The translations under genes were made by a program, and so were the position numbers. Shown piece after piece: positions 1 through 10,411 of a stretch of DNA of 64,000 nucleotides. The DNA comes from Sipunculus nudus (taxonomy: Eukaryota > Annelida > Sipuncula > Golfingiida > Sipunculidae), in NCBI GenBank assembly GCA_026874595.1, contig CM049309.1, positions 28,895,033 to 28,959,032 of the forward strand, given 5' to 3'. Numbering within the stretch: position 1 is the first letter of the stretch; every line of letters starts with the position of its first letter. The notes under the pieces were generated by a model. That model saw only the letters and a list, made by a program, of their open reading frames with translations. It had not been told where the DNA came from and did no database searches.

Positions 1-299
1 CTTGAAATGTGTCCACAACCTTTTCAAAGAAGTGGATCCTGTGACCCTGACCTTTGACCTTGTGACCTCAACATCAATAGGATTCTTCTCCCACATAGTA
101 GGTGAGCTATCTGTGAAAGATCAAAGAAATGGGATGAAAGGTTTGGCTTAAAATGCATCCACAAGCTTTTCAAAGAAGTTGGTTCTGTGACCTTGACCTT
201 TGACCTTGTGAATTCAAAAAAATTATGGTACTTCCCCAGTTGGTAGGCGAGCTGTATGTGAAAGATGGAAGGTTTGGGATGAAAATTTTGGCTTAAAGA
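1..299. repeat. Tandem repeat (~146 bp) rich in TGACCT motifs
   Basis: Two imperfect copies of a unit of about 146 bp start near 12 and 158 (TCCACAAnCTTTTCAAAGAAG, then repeated TGACCT-type hexamers, then a 'gtaggtgagct' block). No coding potential is visible. A distant relative of the TGACCT/AGGTCA block occurs at 16420-16620 and near 22085. Confidence 0.7.
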
Positions 300-701
300 A
301 TTATTTCTGGGGGGTGCAAACACACCCCATAACTTCGAGAATATAGGTCGCAGTTACCCTATTTCAGGGTTGCAAGGAGATCTTTTTAGAACCACTAAGA
401 CTGCATAGGGTTCATGGCCCTAGCCCCTACGGTTATGATTTGTGCCCTGCTAACGGCCCGACGCCCGGCCGGACGGCCTGCCGGACAGCTGGATGGACAG
501 ACGGAAGGACGACGGACAAAGACCCATCGCTATACCCAGCATGACTGAAAGTCAGCTGAGCTAAAAATGTGTTAAAAATTCGAAAAAGGCCAGGTGGCAC
601 CACAAGGAACTGATGAAACACTGCATGATGCATATGCATACAAAAAATCATGCAGATCAATGCACTAGTTGTTAAGATACTAGAGCTTTTGTATCAAATT
701 T
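300..701 (+). mobile_element. Hel-2 type element, 3' portion plus start of a second copy
   Basis: The segment 300-571 matches the Hel-2 unit seen at 11880-12152: 'ggatatgggtaacagagacctaa', 'gatttgtgccctg', then a GGACGG-rich tract (about 460-520). It ends in the 3' signature TCAGCTGAGCTAAAAA at about 555-570. A second partial unit (572-701) carries 'aactgatgaaacact' and 'atgcatacaaaaaatcatg' and stops at the LINE remnant. No protein is encoded. Confidence 0.7.
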
Positions 702-1904
702 TTAGTTATCCTTACTGCATAGATTATTGTCCCAGATTTTATTCAATTCACTGCCTGTATCTAGATCTATCCCACTTGAATATACATTTTCTGACATATT
801 ATGAATCTCAATATAATCTTGAGGAAGGTCTGTCTCTCTACCTGTACTACTAACATTATAAAATGAATAAGACGAGACATCAGAGTAACATGAATGTAAA
901 TTATTTGTGTCTAGTTTTAAGTAAGGTGTATGTGTTTGAGCATGGAGACTGGAATTCATATTAATAAAGGAAGAGTCATTAAATGTATAATTATTTTCAG
1001 TAAGGTTTGTAAAGTCACATGTTTCTAGATCTGAGCCATTTTCCGCATTATCAGTATGAATTGTAGGACTGTCATTTCTCCCAGCTTCTGATGGTCTGCT
1101 CTTTGACTATAAGCATTTCACAACATGGTTGTCATCATCCCAAATGTACACTTTGTTATCAATGAGTAATTTATCATATCTCAGCCCTGCTCTCTGACCC
1201 TGGTTGTCTGCCTCATCCCTTTTTGGTTTTAGGTTCCTTCTAGCCTAGCGTACTCTTTCACCGAAATCCTCTTGAACATACACTTGGGAATTATTCTTTT
1301 TAAGTTCTTTGCGAGATGCTATCAGCACTTTTTCTTTGTCTTTATACCTTTCATACCTTACAATAATTAGTCTCAGCTTTCCAGGGGCACTCCATGGCAG
1401 TCTGTGAGCCCTTGCAATTTCTATCTCTTGCTCACTGTCATCTGAATTCATTTCATCCCTCATGACTTTCTTTACTTTGGTTTCACAGTCAGCACATGTT
1501 TCTAGTCCCTTTTCCTCAACTCCGTAAAATATGAGATTGTCTCTTTTGGCGTGCTCCTCTAATTTATCAACCTTTGTTTTCAATTGTTTGTTCTCTTATC
1601 TCTTCTTGAAGGTTTTCCACTTTATTTGTCAAGTCTCTGACATCATCTAATAAATTTTCTTTGGTTACTATATTGTTTTCTGCCCTAGGCCTACCTTGAC
1701 TCTCCATACCTGTTGACAGACATGGTCGTCTTGTTTGTCCCTGCTTGACCGCTCCTGGCTGGTGCTTCTAGTGACCCTGACATGTGAGAGGATCCTGGTC
1801 TGCTCCTCACCGGGCTTATTCTTGGGTGCTTTCAGTCCTGGAGGACCTGGGTTAGACTCCACGTCCCCTCCCTGGAGTATAAGCACGGCCAGGCAGTATG
1901 GCAA
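702..1904 (-). pseudogene. Non-LTR retrotransposon ORF1 remnant with N-terminal 2A peptide
   Basis: Read on the minus strand from ATG 1904 this is a decayed LINE ORF1 protein. Order: a hydrophobic start leading into a 2A motif (1842-1868); a short basic/Ser linker; a coiled coil readable in another frame (about 1585-1690, hydrophobic heptads around ENLLDDVRDLTNKVENLQEE); an RRM-like block (1245-1583) with NLIFYGVEE, ARAHRL and KDKEKVL; and a C-terminal block with GQRAGLRYDKLLIDNKVYIW (about 1130-1210). The middle and C-terminal blocks are typical of L1/CR1-type ORF1 RNA-binding proteins. Breaks: a frameshift before the coil, a compensating shift near 1580, and an in-frame TAG at 1245-1247. 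An open stretch in the same frame, 702-959, may be the ORF1 tail. ORF2 (endonuclease, RT) is absent; the copy ends at a Hel-2 segment. Confidence 0.8.
1842..1868 (-). other. 2A ribosome-skipping peptide motif (GDVESNPGP)
   Basis: Residues 13-21 of the ORF1 remnant read GDVESNPGP, preceded by a hydrophobic run (CLAVLILQG). This is a full match to the 2A consensus D(V/I)ExNPGP, where the ribosome skips the last Gly-Pro bond. Such 2A sequences are known at the start of ORF1 proteins of some non-LTR retrotransposons (trypanosomes, sea urchins, molluscs), and some are reported to act as signal sequences when they do not skip. The motif itself is undamaged although the ORF is broken further downstream. 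Confidence 0.9.
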
Positions 1905-2209
1905 GCCTTAAGGTCAAGGCCACTCCTGTCATTTTGATGACCAGTACTGATACTTTTTCTTTGATCTTTGGCTGCGTATAACATCCAATTCTGGCCCTCT
2001 ACACAGAAATGCTGACACCCATTTGTCAGCCTGGTCTGTAAATTCACTTCAGTGACCAGCAGAAGTCTTAAACTTTCTAACTTTTTGTTTTCAGTTCAAT
2101 ATTTTCAAGAGGCTTCTTGCCAGCTAGCCACCCTCTACAAACGAACTTTTACAAATTTATAAAAAAATATTGTCAAATATAATTCAAATTAAAAATAAAA
2201 ACATTATCT
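1905..2209. other. No gene seen; possible LINE 5' flank
   Basis: The sequence upstream of the ORF1 start (right side on this strand) has a short open stretch in another frame but no recognisable domain. It may be the LINE 5' untranslated region. From about 2160 the sequence becomes AT-rich Hel-2 material. Confidence 0.4.
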
Positions 2210-3600
2210 GAAATTTTTTTGAATAATATAATTGAAATAAATAATTATCAAAATAATATTATAGAATATATTCATGAAAGCATTCATGAATATATTTTGA
2301 AAGTATCTGCATTTGTCTCAAAAACCTTCATTTTTACCTGTATTCCTGTTCTTATGCATGAAATTATGGAGTACATATTCATATTTGTATTAAAATACAT
2401 TTCCAAAGTATTCACACCATGTCTTGTATTCAGTTTCAGCTGAACAAAATTGTTGAGAATACAGAATATACAAAAATTATATAGAAATATACAGAAATAT
2501 ACAGAAATTCAAAAATTTAAATAATGATCATAATTACCTGGTTTTATGGCTTTAATTTATATTTAAAAAATGAAACTATTATATTTACTTTGGACTACTC
2601 TCACATCAAACTACACACTAGACGTAACAAGAGTCTTATTACAATTATTAACATTACAGAAATCATAATGAAAACTTGTCTAAGATATGATTCTAATCAT
2701 ATTCTAATATTTTTAATTTTTTTTAAATGTATCAGAAAAAAAATTTCAAGTATTCTCAGCTATGAAACCATTATATGTGTTAAAAATAACCCAAAGATAA
2801 GAACACCTTATAAATTATACAAGGAGAAAACTAGAGAGGGGCAATTTTTAATTTTGTTAACTGAAATAAAGGAACCAGTAATATAAATTTTGATTATTTA
2901 CATAGTCTTGTGACAGCTGATACAGCCCGATTCATATTATCAACTGCATCTTTGTCTATCATTTCCTTCATATAATCCCTAATAGTAAAGAATAATATAA
3001 TTAAATTCCTTTTTCTTCCATTAGTAAAACTGAAATGAAAATACCATAGGTGACTCCATGGTGTTATTTGGAATACATTTTCATCCATCCATACATAATC
3101 TATACAACACCAGTAATTACAAGGGAAATTCCCTGTTACTCACCAACTATCAAATTCCTTTTCTATTAATTTTCCTTAAAGATTTTATTATAGACCTATA
3201 AAAATTTATTTTTTTATACTTTACTGTTATGTTGTTGGTCAAACAACTACTAGATGAGTTGGGTTGGACACCTGGATGAACTGTGGACACCTGGATGAAC
3301 AGCCATATGCTGCCTGGCTGACCAGTATATGCCCCTACTCAAGCATGCATAATTTGCCTGAAAGGCCAATAAGGTGACAAATAGTTGACTGAAGAGGGGC
3401 TCGGTAGAGCCTGGGTGTGACATGGTCTCATAACAACTTTAATAAAACCTACAGTTTGTGGCCAATTTCTTTCAACTTTCAAAACTAACAAGTTAAAATC
3501 CTTATATGTGTAGGATATGAAAATAATATCAACAATGCTTACAGGAAACAAACATGCCATGGTCAAAGTTGGGCAAAACTTTTAGTACTGATTTGTGCCC
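2210..3600 (+). mobile_element. Hel-2 type element, AT-rich interior
   Basis: This stretch is a diverged copy of 37600-38640: the same order of blocks 'gaatatattcatgaa..gcattcatgaatac', 'gttatgttgttgg', 'actagatgagttgggttgg', 'ggccaatttctttca' and 'ccatggtcaaagttgggca'. No long ORF with a recognisable domain is present. Confidence 0.7.
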
Positions 3601-3984
3601 TGGTATCAGATAACTGCATCTTTTAAGATCTCAAAAATAGAGAAAAAAAATTGTAAAAAAATTGAAAAATAGAGGTGGCGCCACCAGTCTACAGAAACTG
3701 ATGTAACAATCCATGATCAATATCCATGCAAAGAATCATGGTGAACAATGCATTAGTTGTTCAGATACTTGAGCTTTTCAAATTTTCATTATTCTGGGAG
3801 GTACTTCAGAGCCCCATAGCTTGAAGAATACGGGTATCAGAGACCTAATTCAAGGTTTCAAAGGAGATTTTTCATGGGCCTCTCTGGATGTAAAGTTAGA
3901 AGATTCCAGGTCAGGATTTTTATAAAGTGCATATGTTTGGACTCATAGCATAAAACAACTAGAATACAGTTAGATATATATTAT
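3601..3984 (+). mobile_element. Hel-2 type 337-bp unit plus AT tract
   Basis: One copy of the Hel-2 internal unit (GTGGCGCCACCAGTCTACAG at about 3675) with the usual 'gaatacgggtatcagagacctaa' block. It is followed by an AT-dinucleotide tract (about 3965-4012). Confidence 0.65.
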
Positions 3985-4109
3985 ACAATATATATGTATA
4001 TATATATATATTTAAAACAGTACAAATTATTCAGTCGCCAGAATGGTTAATTTATATATTTATTTAATAGTGAGCAAAGCATACATATACAAGAAATAGA
4101 TATTCAAAA
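3985..4109. repeat. Flank repeated inverted at 42990-43110
   Basis: The blocks 'cagtcgccagaatggttaat' and 'gagcaaagcatac' followed by 'caagaaatagatattcaaaac' recur in reverse complement at about 42990-43110. In both places they abut the 5' end of a Hel-4 element. They are therefore either an outer part of that element or a duplicated insertion site. Confidence 0.75.
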
Positions 4110-5006
4110 CTAGAATACAGTTAGTCGACAAGTGACTATGTGTATCTGCCAAAATCAGAGCGGAACGGGTGAATTGAGGCATGGGTTAAGTGGCAAGGGG
4201 AAATAGAGTGAGGTGTGTTGCATATTAGCATGGATGTCTGCCGCTGAAATGTGTATGTAGATTGCGCCACCTACCACAAAATCCAGAAAGCTGTCCAAGT
4301 TGTATACATATGCAAAATTTTAGGCAGAAAAGTCAAACCACTACATGTATATGAGTGATTTTATCCTACAGCAGACAAACAGGACTTGTGCAAAAATGGT
4401 GGCAGGTGGCGCCTCAAATTTAGTGTATGATGAAGAGCTATGTGAGATCTATACACATGCAAAATTTCGGGGGGATATGTCCAACCAGTCCTGAGATATA
4501 AGCCTGAATGTCTGCAGCATTTAAAATAAATGTAGGTGGCGCCATCTGCCAAAAAATCGAGAAAACTATCCAAGATGTATAAACACGCAAAATTTTAAGC
4601 AGATATGTCAAACCACTACAGAGATATGAGTGAATTTAGCCAACAGCAGACAAACAGGCGGACGCTGTGCAAAAATGGGAACCCTGGTGGCCCCTCCAGC
4701 TTTGTGTATGATAAAAAGCTATGTGAGATCTATACACATGCAAAATTTTGTCCCAATCGGTCAAACGGTTCCCGAGATATGTGCTTGGATGTCTGCAGCG
4801 TAAACTAGAATATAGGTGGCGCCACCTGTCATAAAATCAAGAAAGCTGTCCAGGATGTTTAAACTTGCAAAATTTTAGGCAGATACGTCAAATCACTACA
4901 CAGATATGAGTGATTTTAGCCCACGGCAGACAAACAGACGGATGCTGTGCAAAAATGGTTGCAGGTGGCCCCACCAGTTTTGTGTATGATAGAGAGCTAT
5001 GTGAGC
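4110..5006 (+). mobile_element. Hel-4 element, 5' end plus internal array, 3' truncated
   Basis: Begins with ACTAGAATA and the degenerate 5' hairpin (GTTAGTCGACAAGTGACTA). Next come the subterminal motif GTATCTGCCAAAA, the 'gaggcatgg..aagtggcaaggggaa' block and about six ~140-bp monomers containing GGTGGCGCCACC-like palindromes, ATGCAAAATTT and GAGATATGAG. The 3' hairpin is missing because the copy stops at a LINE fragment near 5007. Confidence 0.75.
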
Positions 5007-5271
5007 CAAGTCATTGTTAGTGAAATTAAAAGACGCTGATTCCGATGGCTGGGCCATGTACTCAGGATGGAAGATCGCATCCCAAAAGTTGCTCCGAGGT
5101 GGACACCAATGGGCAAAAGAAAGCGGGGACGGCCCAAAACCACCTGGCGCCTTGATAGCTGAACTGGAAGGTGGCCTCACATGGGGACAAGCCCAACATG
5201 TTGCCAGGGACTGGGCCAGGTGGAAGGTGCTTACTGCAGCCTTATGCCTCAGTCGGGGTGAAGAGGATTAA
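5007..5271 (+). pseudogene. LINE reverse transcriptase C-terminal tail (decayed)
   Basis: Translation from about 5020 gives an RRxFRWLGHVLRM block, then GKRKRGRPKTTWR. A different frame then gives a Trp/Ala-rich end with RDWARWKVLTAAL, stopping at 5271. The RWLGHVLRM...RGRPKxTWRR...RDRxxWR order is typical of the extreme C-terminus of RTE/Jockey-like LINE polyproteins. An in-frame TGA sits in RR*FRWL, and a TGA plus frame change splits the two halves. No RT motifs remain. It follows a truncated Hel-4 copy directly. Confidence 0.75.
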
Positions 5272-6285
5272 GGGTAAGGGCCGTGTAACTAATGTCCCAA
5301 GTCCACAGGTGCAAGGACTTTATGGTAGGGGAGGGGTTTGGAGGCACTTAATGTAGGGAGTTTCAACATCTCTGCATATATACATATTGGATATGTATAT
5401 TAATTCAACAGTTCGTACAGCAAAAACAGTAGATTCATATTACTGAATATTTAGAAATGGATAGACTGATCACTTTATTTCCCATTCTTCTGAGGCAGGA
5501 AAATAAGGAACAAGAAGTTTTAATTAGATCCTAACTTTTTATTTTATCATTTTTTTAAGTTTATAATTTTCATACATTTCCATTTTTTTTAACATACATA
5601 TCTGGATATACAAAAATAAGTCAATTCAAAATTCTAAGTATCATCATCATTTATTGCTAATTTTGCTATAATAACAACACAATATGCACACTGATGAATT
5701 TAATCTTATTATGAATCATAACTTTATTAAAATTATTCAAAGGAAAATAATTTTTTTAAGTGCCACAATACAACAACATGGCATCTTGTAGATTACATTG
5801 GAGATAAAACAGCTTTTCAGTTTTGGCTGTGGGGTGGGATGGGGAGTGATTTGATAATAACTGCACATGTGCACCTTTGACAGCAGGGGTGCTCCTGAGT
5901 GATGCATTTTTAAACAGGTTTGCAACCAATGCTGTATGTAGTGACATCCTGTGACCAGCATTGGGCAGTTTGGATCTTGACAATGCAAGTGAATACAATA
6001 GTGCCCCCCCCCCATGCCCTAAAAAAGGTAACCTTTAAGAACAAGCCTTGTTTGTGAGCTTTTATTTTCAAATTTCATATTTAACAGATTATATCCTTAT
6101 ATGTGTATATGCTGTGAAAATCAAATCAGCAGTGCTTACAGGAATAAAATCTGCCATGGTCAAAGTTGGGCAAAATTTAAGATACTGATTTTACACTTAA
6201 GCTAATAATTTTAAGAATTTACAATATGTTGATCTAATTTCTTTCATACAATTAAATCTTGATTAAATAGTTGTATCCTTGAAAA
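5272..6285 (+). repeat. Decayed Hel-2-like sequence, no gene
   Basis: 5272-5700 is AT-rich with nothing recognised. 5740-6200 resembles the Hel-2 interior at 9850-10400 ('ataatgccacaacatggcatc', 'gtatatatgctgtgaaaat', 'agtgcttacagg') and includes a poly-C run (about 6006-6013). Short ORFs here look fortuitous. Confidence 0.55.
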
Positions 6286-6633
6286 ACAAGGGACCCATGG
6301 GTCATGGCACTCAGCTGTTATATATGATAAAAAATATGATATTGAAATGAGGCACATGCTGGTTTTGTGTGGAAATAAATATAACCTGTATTATGAGTTG
6401 TTGGTGTTTAGATTATGTATGATTTTGATAGTTTCTTTGGAGACAGGGAAGAGATTGATATCATTTATTTATTAACAAATAGTGCTATTGTCATACAGAT
6501 TTTGAATTAGCCATATAACTGATAAGCAGCACATATAAGATAAGAGTTAAACTATTTATTAAAATTGAATAACAAATATTGTGCCAAATATAATTTTTAT
6601 AAAAAATAATAAGAGAATCAAATGATTTTTTAA
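6286..6633 (+). mobile_element. Hel-2 element, 5' part (split by Hel-1)
   Basis: Starts ACAAGGGACCCATGGGTCAT (a perfect GACCCATGGGTC palindrome) followed by CTCAGCTG. It aligns with 37255-37606 and continues after the inserted Hel-1 at 9061-9319, which aligns with 37607-37875. The junction therefore marks the exact insertion site. Confidence 0.8.
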
Positions 6634-9060
6634 CAAGGCCTACAGGCCTAATGTGAACTTGTGCAAAGTTTAGGAGTATGAATGGAGGTTTATTTTTAAA
6701 ATTTAATATTGATCCTCCTAAGTCCTGCATATCTACCTTAGTCATTATGATTTCAGCAAAATGGACGTTTCTGACCTGCAAGTTTCAGACTAGGACGTTT
6801 TAAAAACCAGAATGTTCTGTGTATCCACAGAAATCAGAGTGGGACGGGTGAAGTGAGGCATTGATTAAGTGGCAAGGGGAATAGAGCGTGGTGTGTTGCA
6901 TATTAGCATGGATGTCTGCAGCTTAAACGTGAATGTAGGTGGTGCCACCTGTCATAAAATCGAGAAAATTGCCCAGGATGTATAAACCTGCAAAATTTCA
7001 GGTGGATAAGTCAAACCACTGCCGAGATATGAGTGATTTTATCCCAAGGCAGATCAACAGATGGATGCTGTGCATAAGTGGTTGCAGGTGGCGCCAAGAG
7101 CTATGTGAGATCTATACAAAATTTTGGCCTAATCAGTCAAACGGTTCCCGAGATATGAGCTTGGATGTCTGCAGAGTAAATGTGAATGTAGGTGGCACCA
7201 CCTGTCATAAAATCATGAAACCTGTCCATGATGTATAAACCTGCAAAATTTCAGGTGGATAATTCAAACCACTGCTGAGATATGAGTGATTTTAACCTTA
7301 GACAGATGAACAGATGGACGCTGTGCATAAGTGGTTGCAGGTGGCACCACCAGTTTTGCCTATGATGAAGAGCTATGTGAGATCTATACACAAGCAAAAT
7401 TTTGGCCCAATCAGTCAAACGGTTCCCAAGATATGAGCTTGAATGTCTGCAGAGTAAACATGAATGTAGGTGGCGCCACCTGTCATAAAATCGAGAAAGC
7501 TGTCAAGGATGTAAAATACCTGCAAAATTTCAAGTGGAAAAGTCAAACCACTGCTGAGATATGAGTGATTTTAACCTTAGACAGATGAACAGATGGACGC
7601 TGTGCATAAATGGTTGCAGGTGGCACCACCAGTTTTGCCTATGATGAAGAGCTATGTGAGATCTATACACATGCAAAATGTTGGCCTAATCGGTCGAACG
7701 GTTCCCGAGATATGAGCTTGGATGTCTGCAGAGTAAATGTGAATGTAGGTGGCGCCACCTGTCATAAAATCGAGAAAGCTGTCCAGGATGTATAAACCTG
7801 CAAAATTTCAGGTGGATAAGTCAAACCACTGCTGAGATATGAGTAATATTATCCCAAGGCAGATGAACAGATGGACGCTGTGCAAAAATGGTTGCAGGTG
7901 GCGCCACCATTTTAAGTGTATGTTATAAAGCTATCAAAGGGCTACATTTGTGCAAAATTTTTAGCCTGATCGGTAAAACGGTTCCCGAGATATGTGGGCT
8001 TATGTGTGGAAACAGACGCACAAATGGACACTGGGCAGCAAGGAAAGGTCATAGGTCAACCAAAAATGAAGGCGCAGCAGTTCACATGTGACCTGATGAT
8101 AAACCGGATTTGCTTAAAATGCAAACCAAGTTTTTTTCAAACAGTTGAAAGATATAGTTCCAATAATCTGGGAATTCTGCGTCTAAACCTTGTATCCAGA
8201 CGTCTAGACGCTGTGTCTAGACGACTAGACACATTGTCTAGACACCCCCCAGAGCCAGGTCAGTTGCCATGGTGATGTCTGGACCCCACCTGTTTGTACT
8301 GAGTGACCTCTTGACTTGGCTGCATGAAGTCAAATCTTTTTTCAAATACAGAAAGCCTTTTTCAATTGGCTACAATGTATTTTTTTTAACTGTATTTACC
8401 CAATCTATTCTTATAAACCTGGCAGAACCCTACCATAGAATAATTCTTGTAAAGTTTAAACCAATCAGCTGAACAGTTTCATCATAAATCAGTGTATAAG
8501 CTAGAAGAGTTTAAAATTACATTTTCGCTTGTAAAAAACACATCAATGTAGGTCACACCACCAATACCTCAAAATCAGATATGACATATGTGACAAACAT
8601 TGGTATAAAATTTGGTCATTATAGCTCTAGCCGTTTCTGAGATTTTAATTTTAGTGTGCTTTTTTGGACAGATGACTAAGTTCAACCTCCTGTAACTTGG
8701 CCAAAAATCTCCGAACTGGAACCATTCGAACAAACTTGAGAGAGATTGTTCCAGAGATCATTTCTGTGAAATATTGGACAATTTGGCTGGACAGTTTCAG
8801 AGAAGAAGATTTTTAAAGGTTTTTAAGCTTTTTCTCTATAAAATCTAAATTAATGCAGATACCCAATAATAAGCTCCAGGGCACCAAGTTTCACATGTGA
8901 TGAATTCTTACATGTAATTTGGAGCTGCTAGCTCCGACAGTTTCTGACTTACAGCCATGGATGGCGGAAAGCCAGCCCTGGACGGCTGACGGCAGACGGC
9001 GGACAGCTGACGACGGACGGACGACGCTGCGCCATCGCATAAGCTCACAGGTTCGCTAAA
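6634..9060 (+). mobile_element. Hel-1 element, complete (~2.43 kb)
   Basis: The 5' end is CAAGGCCTACAGGCCTAATG (an AGGCCT-AC-AGGCCT hairpin). The interior holds a monomer array (about 6890-8000) with GGTGGCGCCACC palindromes, a TCTAGA-rich palindrome cluster (8190-8250) and a conserved 3' body with 'caattggctacaatg' and 'aaatttggtcattatagctc'. A CGG-rich tract (8960-9035) precedes the 3' end CACAGGTTCGCTAAA. The 3' CACAGGTTCGC is the inverse of GCGAACCTGTG found just inside the 5' end of the 57804-60314 copy; here the 5' version has decayed to GTGAACTTGTG. No protein domain is encoded. Helentron-like placement is inference from architecture. Confidence 0.8.
8184..8252. repeat. GTCTAGAC palindrome cluster
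   Basis: Several overlapping copies of GTCTAGAC/CGTCTAGACG within about 60 bp. Related clusters sit at the same place in the other Hel-1 copies (14775-14838 and, inverted, 58565-58632), so this belongs to the element rather than the locus. Confidence 0.85.
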
Positions 9061-9319
9061 AATAAAATATAACTGAAATGATTATAAAAATAATATTATA
9101 GAATATATTCATGAATGCATTCATGAATACATTTTGAAAGTATTTGCACTGGTATTCAAATACTTTCAGTTTTACCTGAATTCCTATTCTTATGCAAGAA
9201 ATTATATAATGGAGTACATATTCATATTCGTATTCAAATACATTTGCAAAGTATTCGCACCATGGTTGGTATTTATTCAGTTTTAGCCAAACAATGATGT
9301 TGAGAATCCAGAATATAAT
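9061..9319 (+). mobile_element. Hel-2 element, continuation after Hel-1
   Basis: Continues the copy begun at 6286: 'aaatataactgaaatgatta', 'gaatatattcatgaatgcat', ending 'gagaatccagaatata'. It is cut by the start of the next Hel-2 copy at about 9320. Confidence 0.8.
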
Positions 9320-10411
9320 CAAAGGACCCATGGGTCATGGTGCCCAGCCTTAGTCTGCAATTTTTGCAATGAAAAATATGAAAAATATTTTATTGTAATG
9401 TTTTTCATTTATATAAGCATATGAGAAGCTAAGAGGAAAGGGACCCTCCTACTTGGTTATAGTAAAGTTCTAAATATATGATTGCAAACGAATACTCTGA
9501 CAAGACTGTCATGAAGAAAAACAGTAAAAGTTTTGAGATACTGAGATGAATATGAAAAATTTACAGATGGACAGTCAAGTGGACTTTATTTCACTTTCAA
9601 GGGAATAATGCATTTAAGTTTATATATAAGCCTATTTTTAAGCATATCCACTTTTTCCATTAATAGTTTTTATCTTATTCATTTTTTTTATTTACAAGTG
9701 AATAATTTTGTAATAGAAAAACTGAAAATATAAGTTAAAATATTAGAATTCTATGTTGCAATAATTATATATCCAGACTGTAGCTCATATTGGGTCATAT
9801 TATGAATACACATATATGTTATTATTTTTAAATCAAATGTTTAAACTGAATTTAAAAGAAAATAATGCCACAACATGGCATCTACAAGATTACTCCTCGA
9901 ACCCCTATTAAAAAGTTTTGCACATTGGAGTTTTCAGTACATGCTTAATTTTATTCACCGAAACAAAATAAAAGATTCAGTAAATTTGATAGAATAAAAA
10001 CATCTTTTCAAATAAAGTATACACACTGTTGGTTGAATGAGGGACAAACCCTGGTGGTACAATACAAAATCTAAAATGTAGCATAGCCAAGAATAAAATA
10101 AAATACAGAAAATTATAACATTCATCTAGTTTATGCACCAGCTTGGGGGGGGGGGGAGAGTGCAGGGCAGAGGGGAAGCCTGCTAGTAGTGGCCAAGCTG
10201 AGCTAAGGCAAGCTGCCCGGGGTGGGTTACATAATGCAAGTGAAGGCTGTATTACTAGGTGGGCCAGATGTAAACAACACTTGACATGGTGTAAGAAAAC
10301 TTGAATAAAAGCTACTCTTTTCAAATAATTCCTTCGAAATTTCAGATTTTAAAAGATTAAATCTTTATGTATATATGCTGTGAAAATTAAATCAACAGTG
10401 CTTACAGAGAA
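9320..10411 (+). mobile_element. Hel-2 element (long form), 5' part
   Basis: Begins with GGACCCATGGGTCATGG. Aligns with 17052-18170 and, inverted, with 62030-63190: 'aagctaagaggaaag', 'agtggccaagctgag', 'acatggtgtaagaaaac'. It is interrupted at 10411/10412 by a further Hel-2 element and resumes at 12153. Confidence 0.75.

Noticed and set aside
5737-6015. Two overlapping minus-strand ORFs of 80-92 codons
   Set aside because: They lie in Hel-2-like repeat sequence, with no homologue or splice signal that I recognise.
6890-8000. Regularly spaced repeats that might suggest a CRISPR array
   Set aside because: The units are ~140/280 bp, diverged, eukaryotic element monomers with no short repeat-spacer pattern.
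8085-8100. CCTGATGATAAACC in Hel-1 as a ribozyme core
   Set aside because: There is no GAAA arm or stem II nearby.
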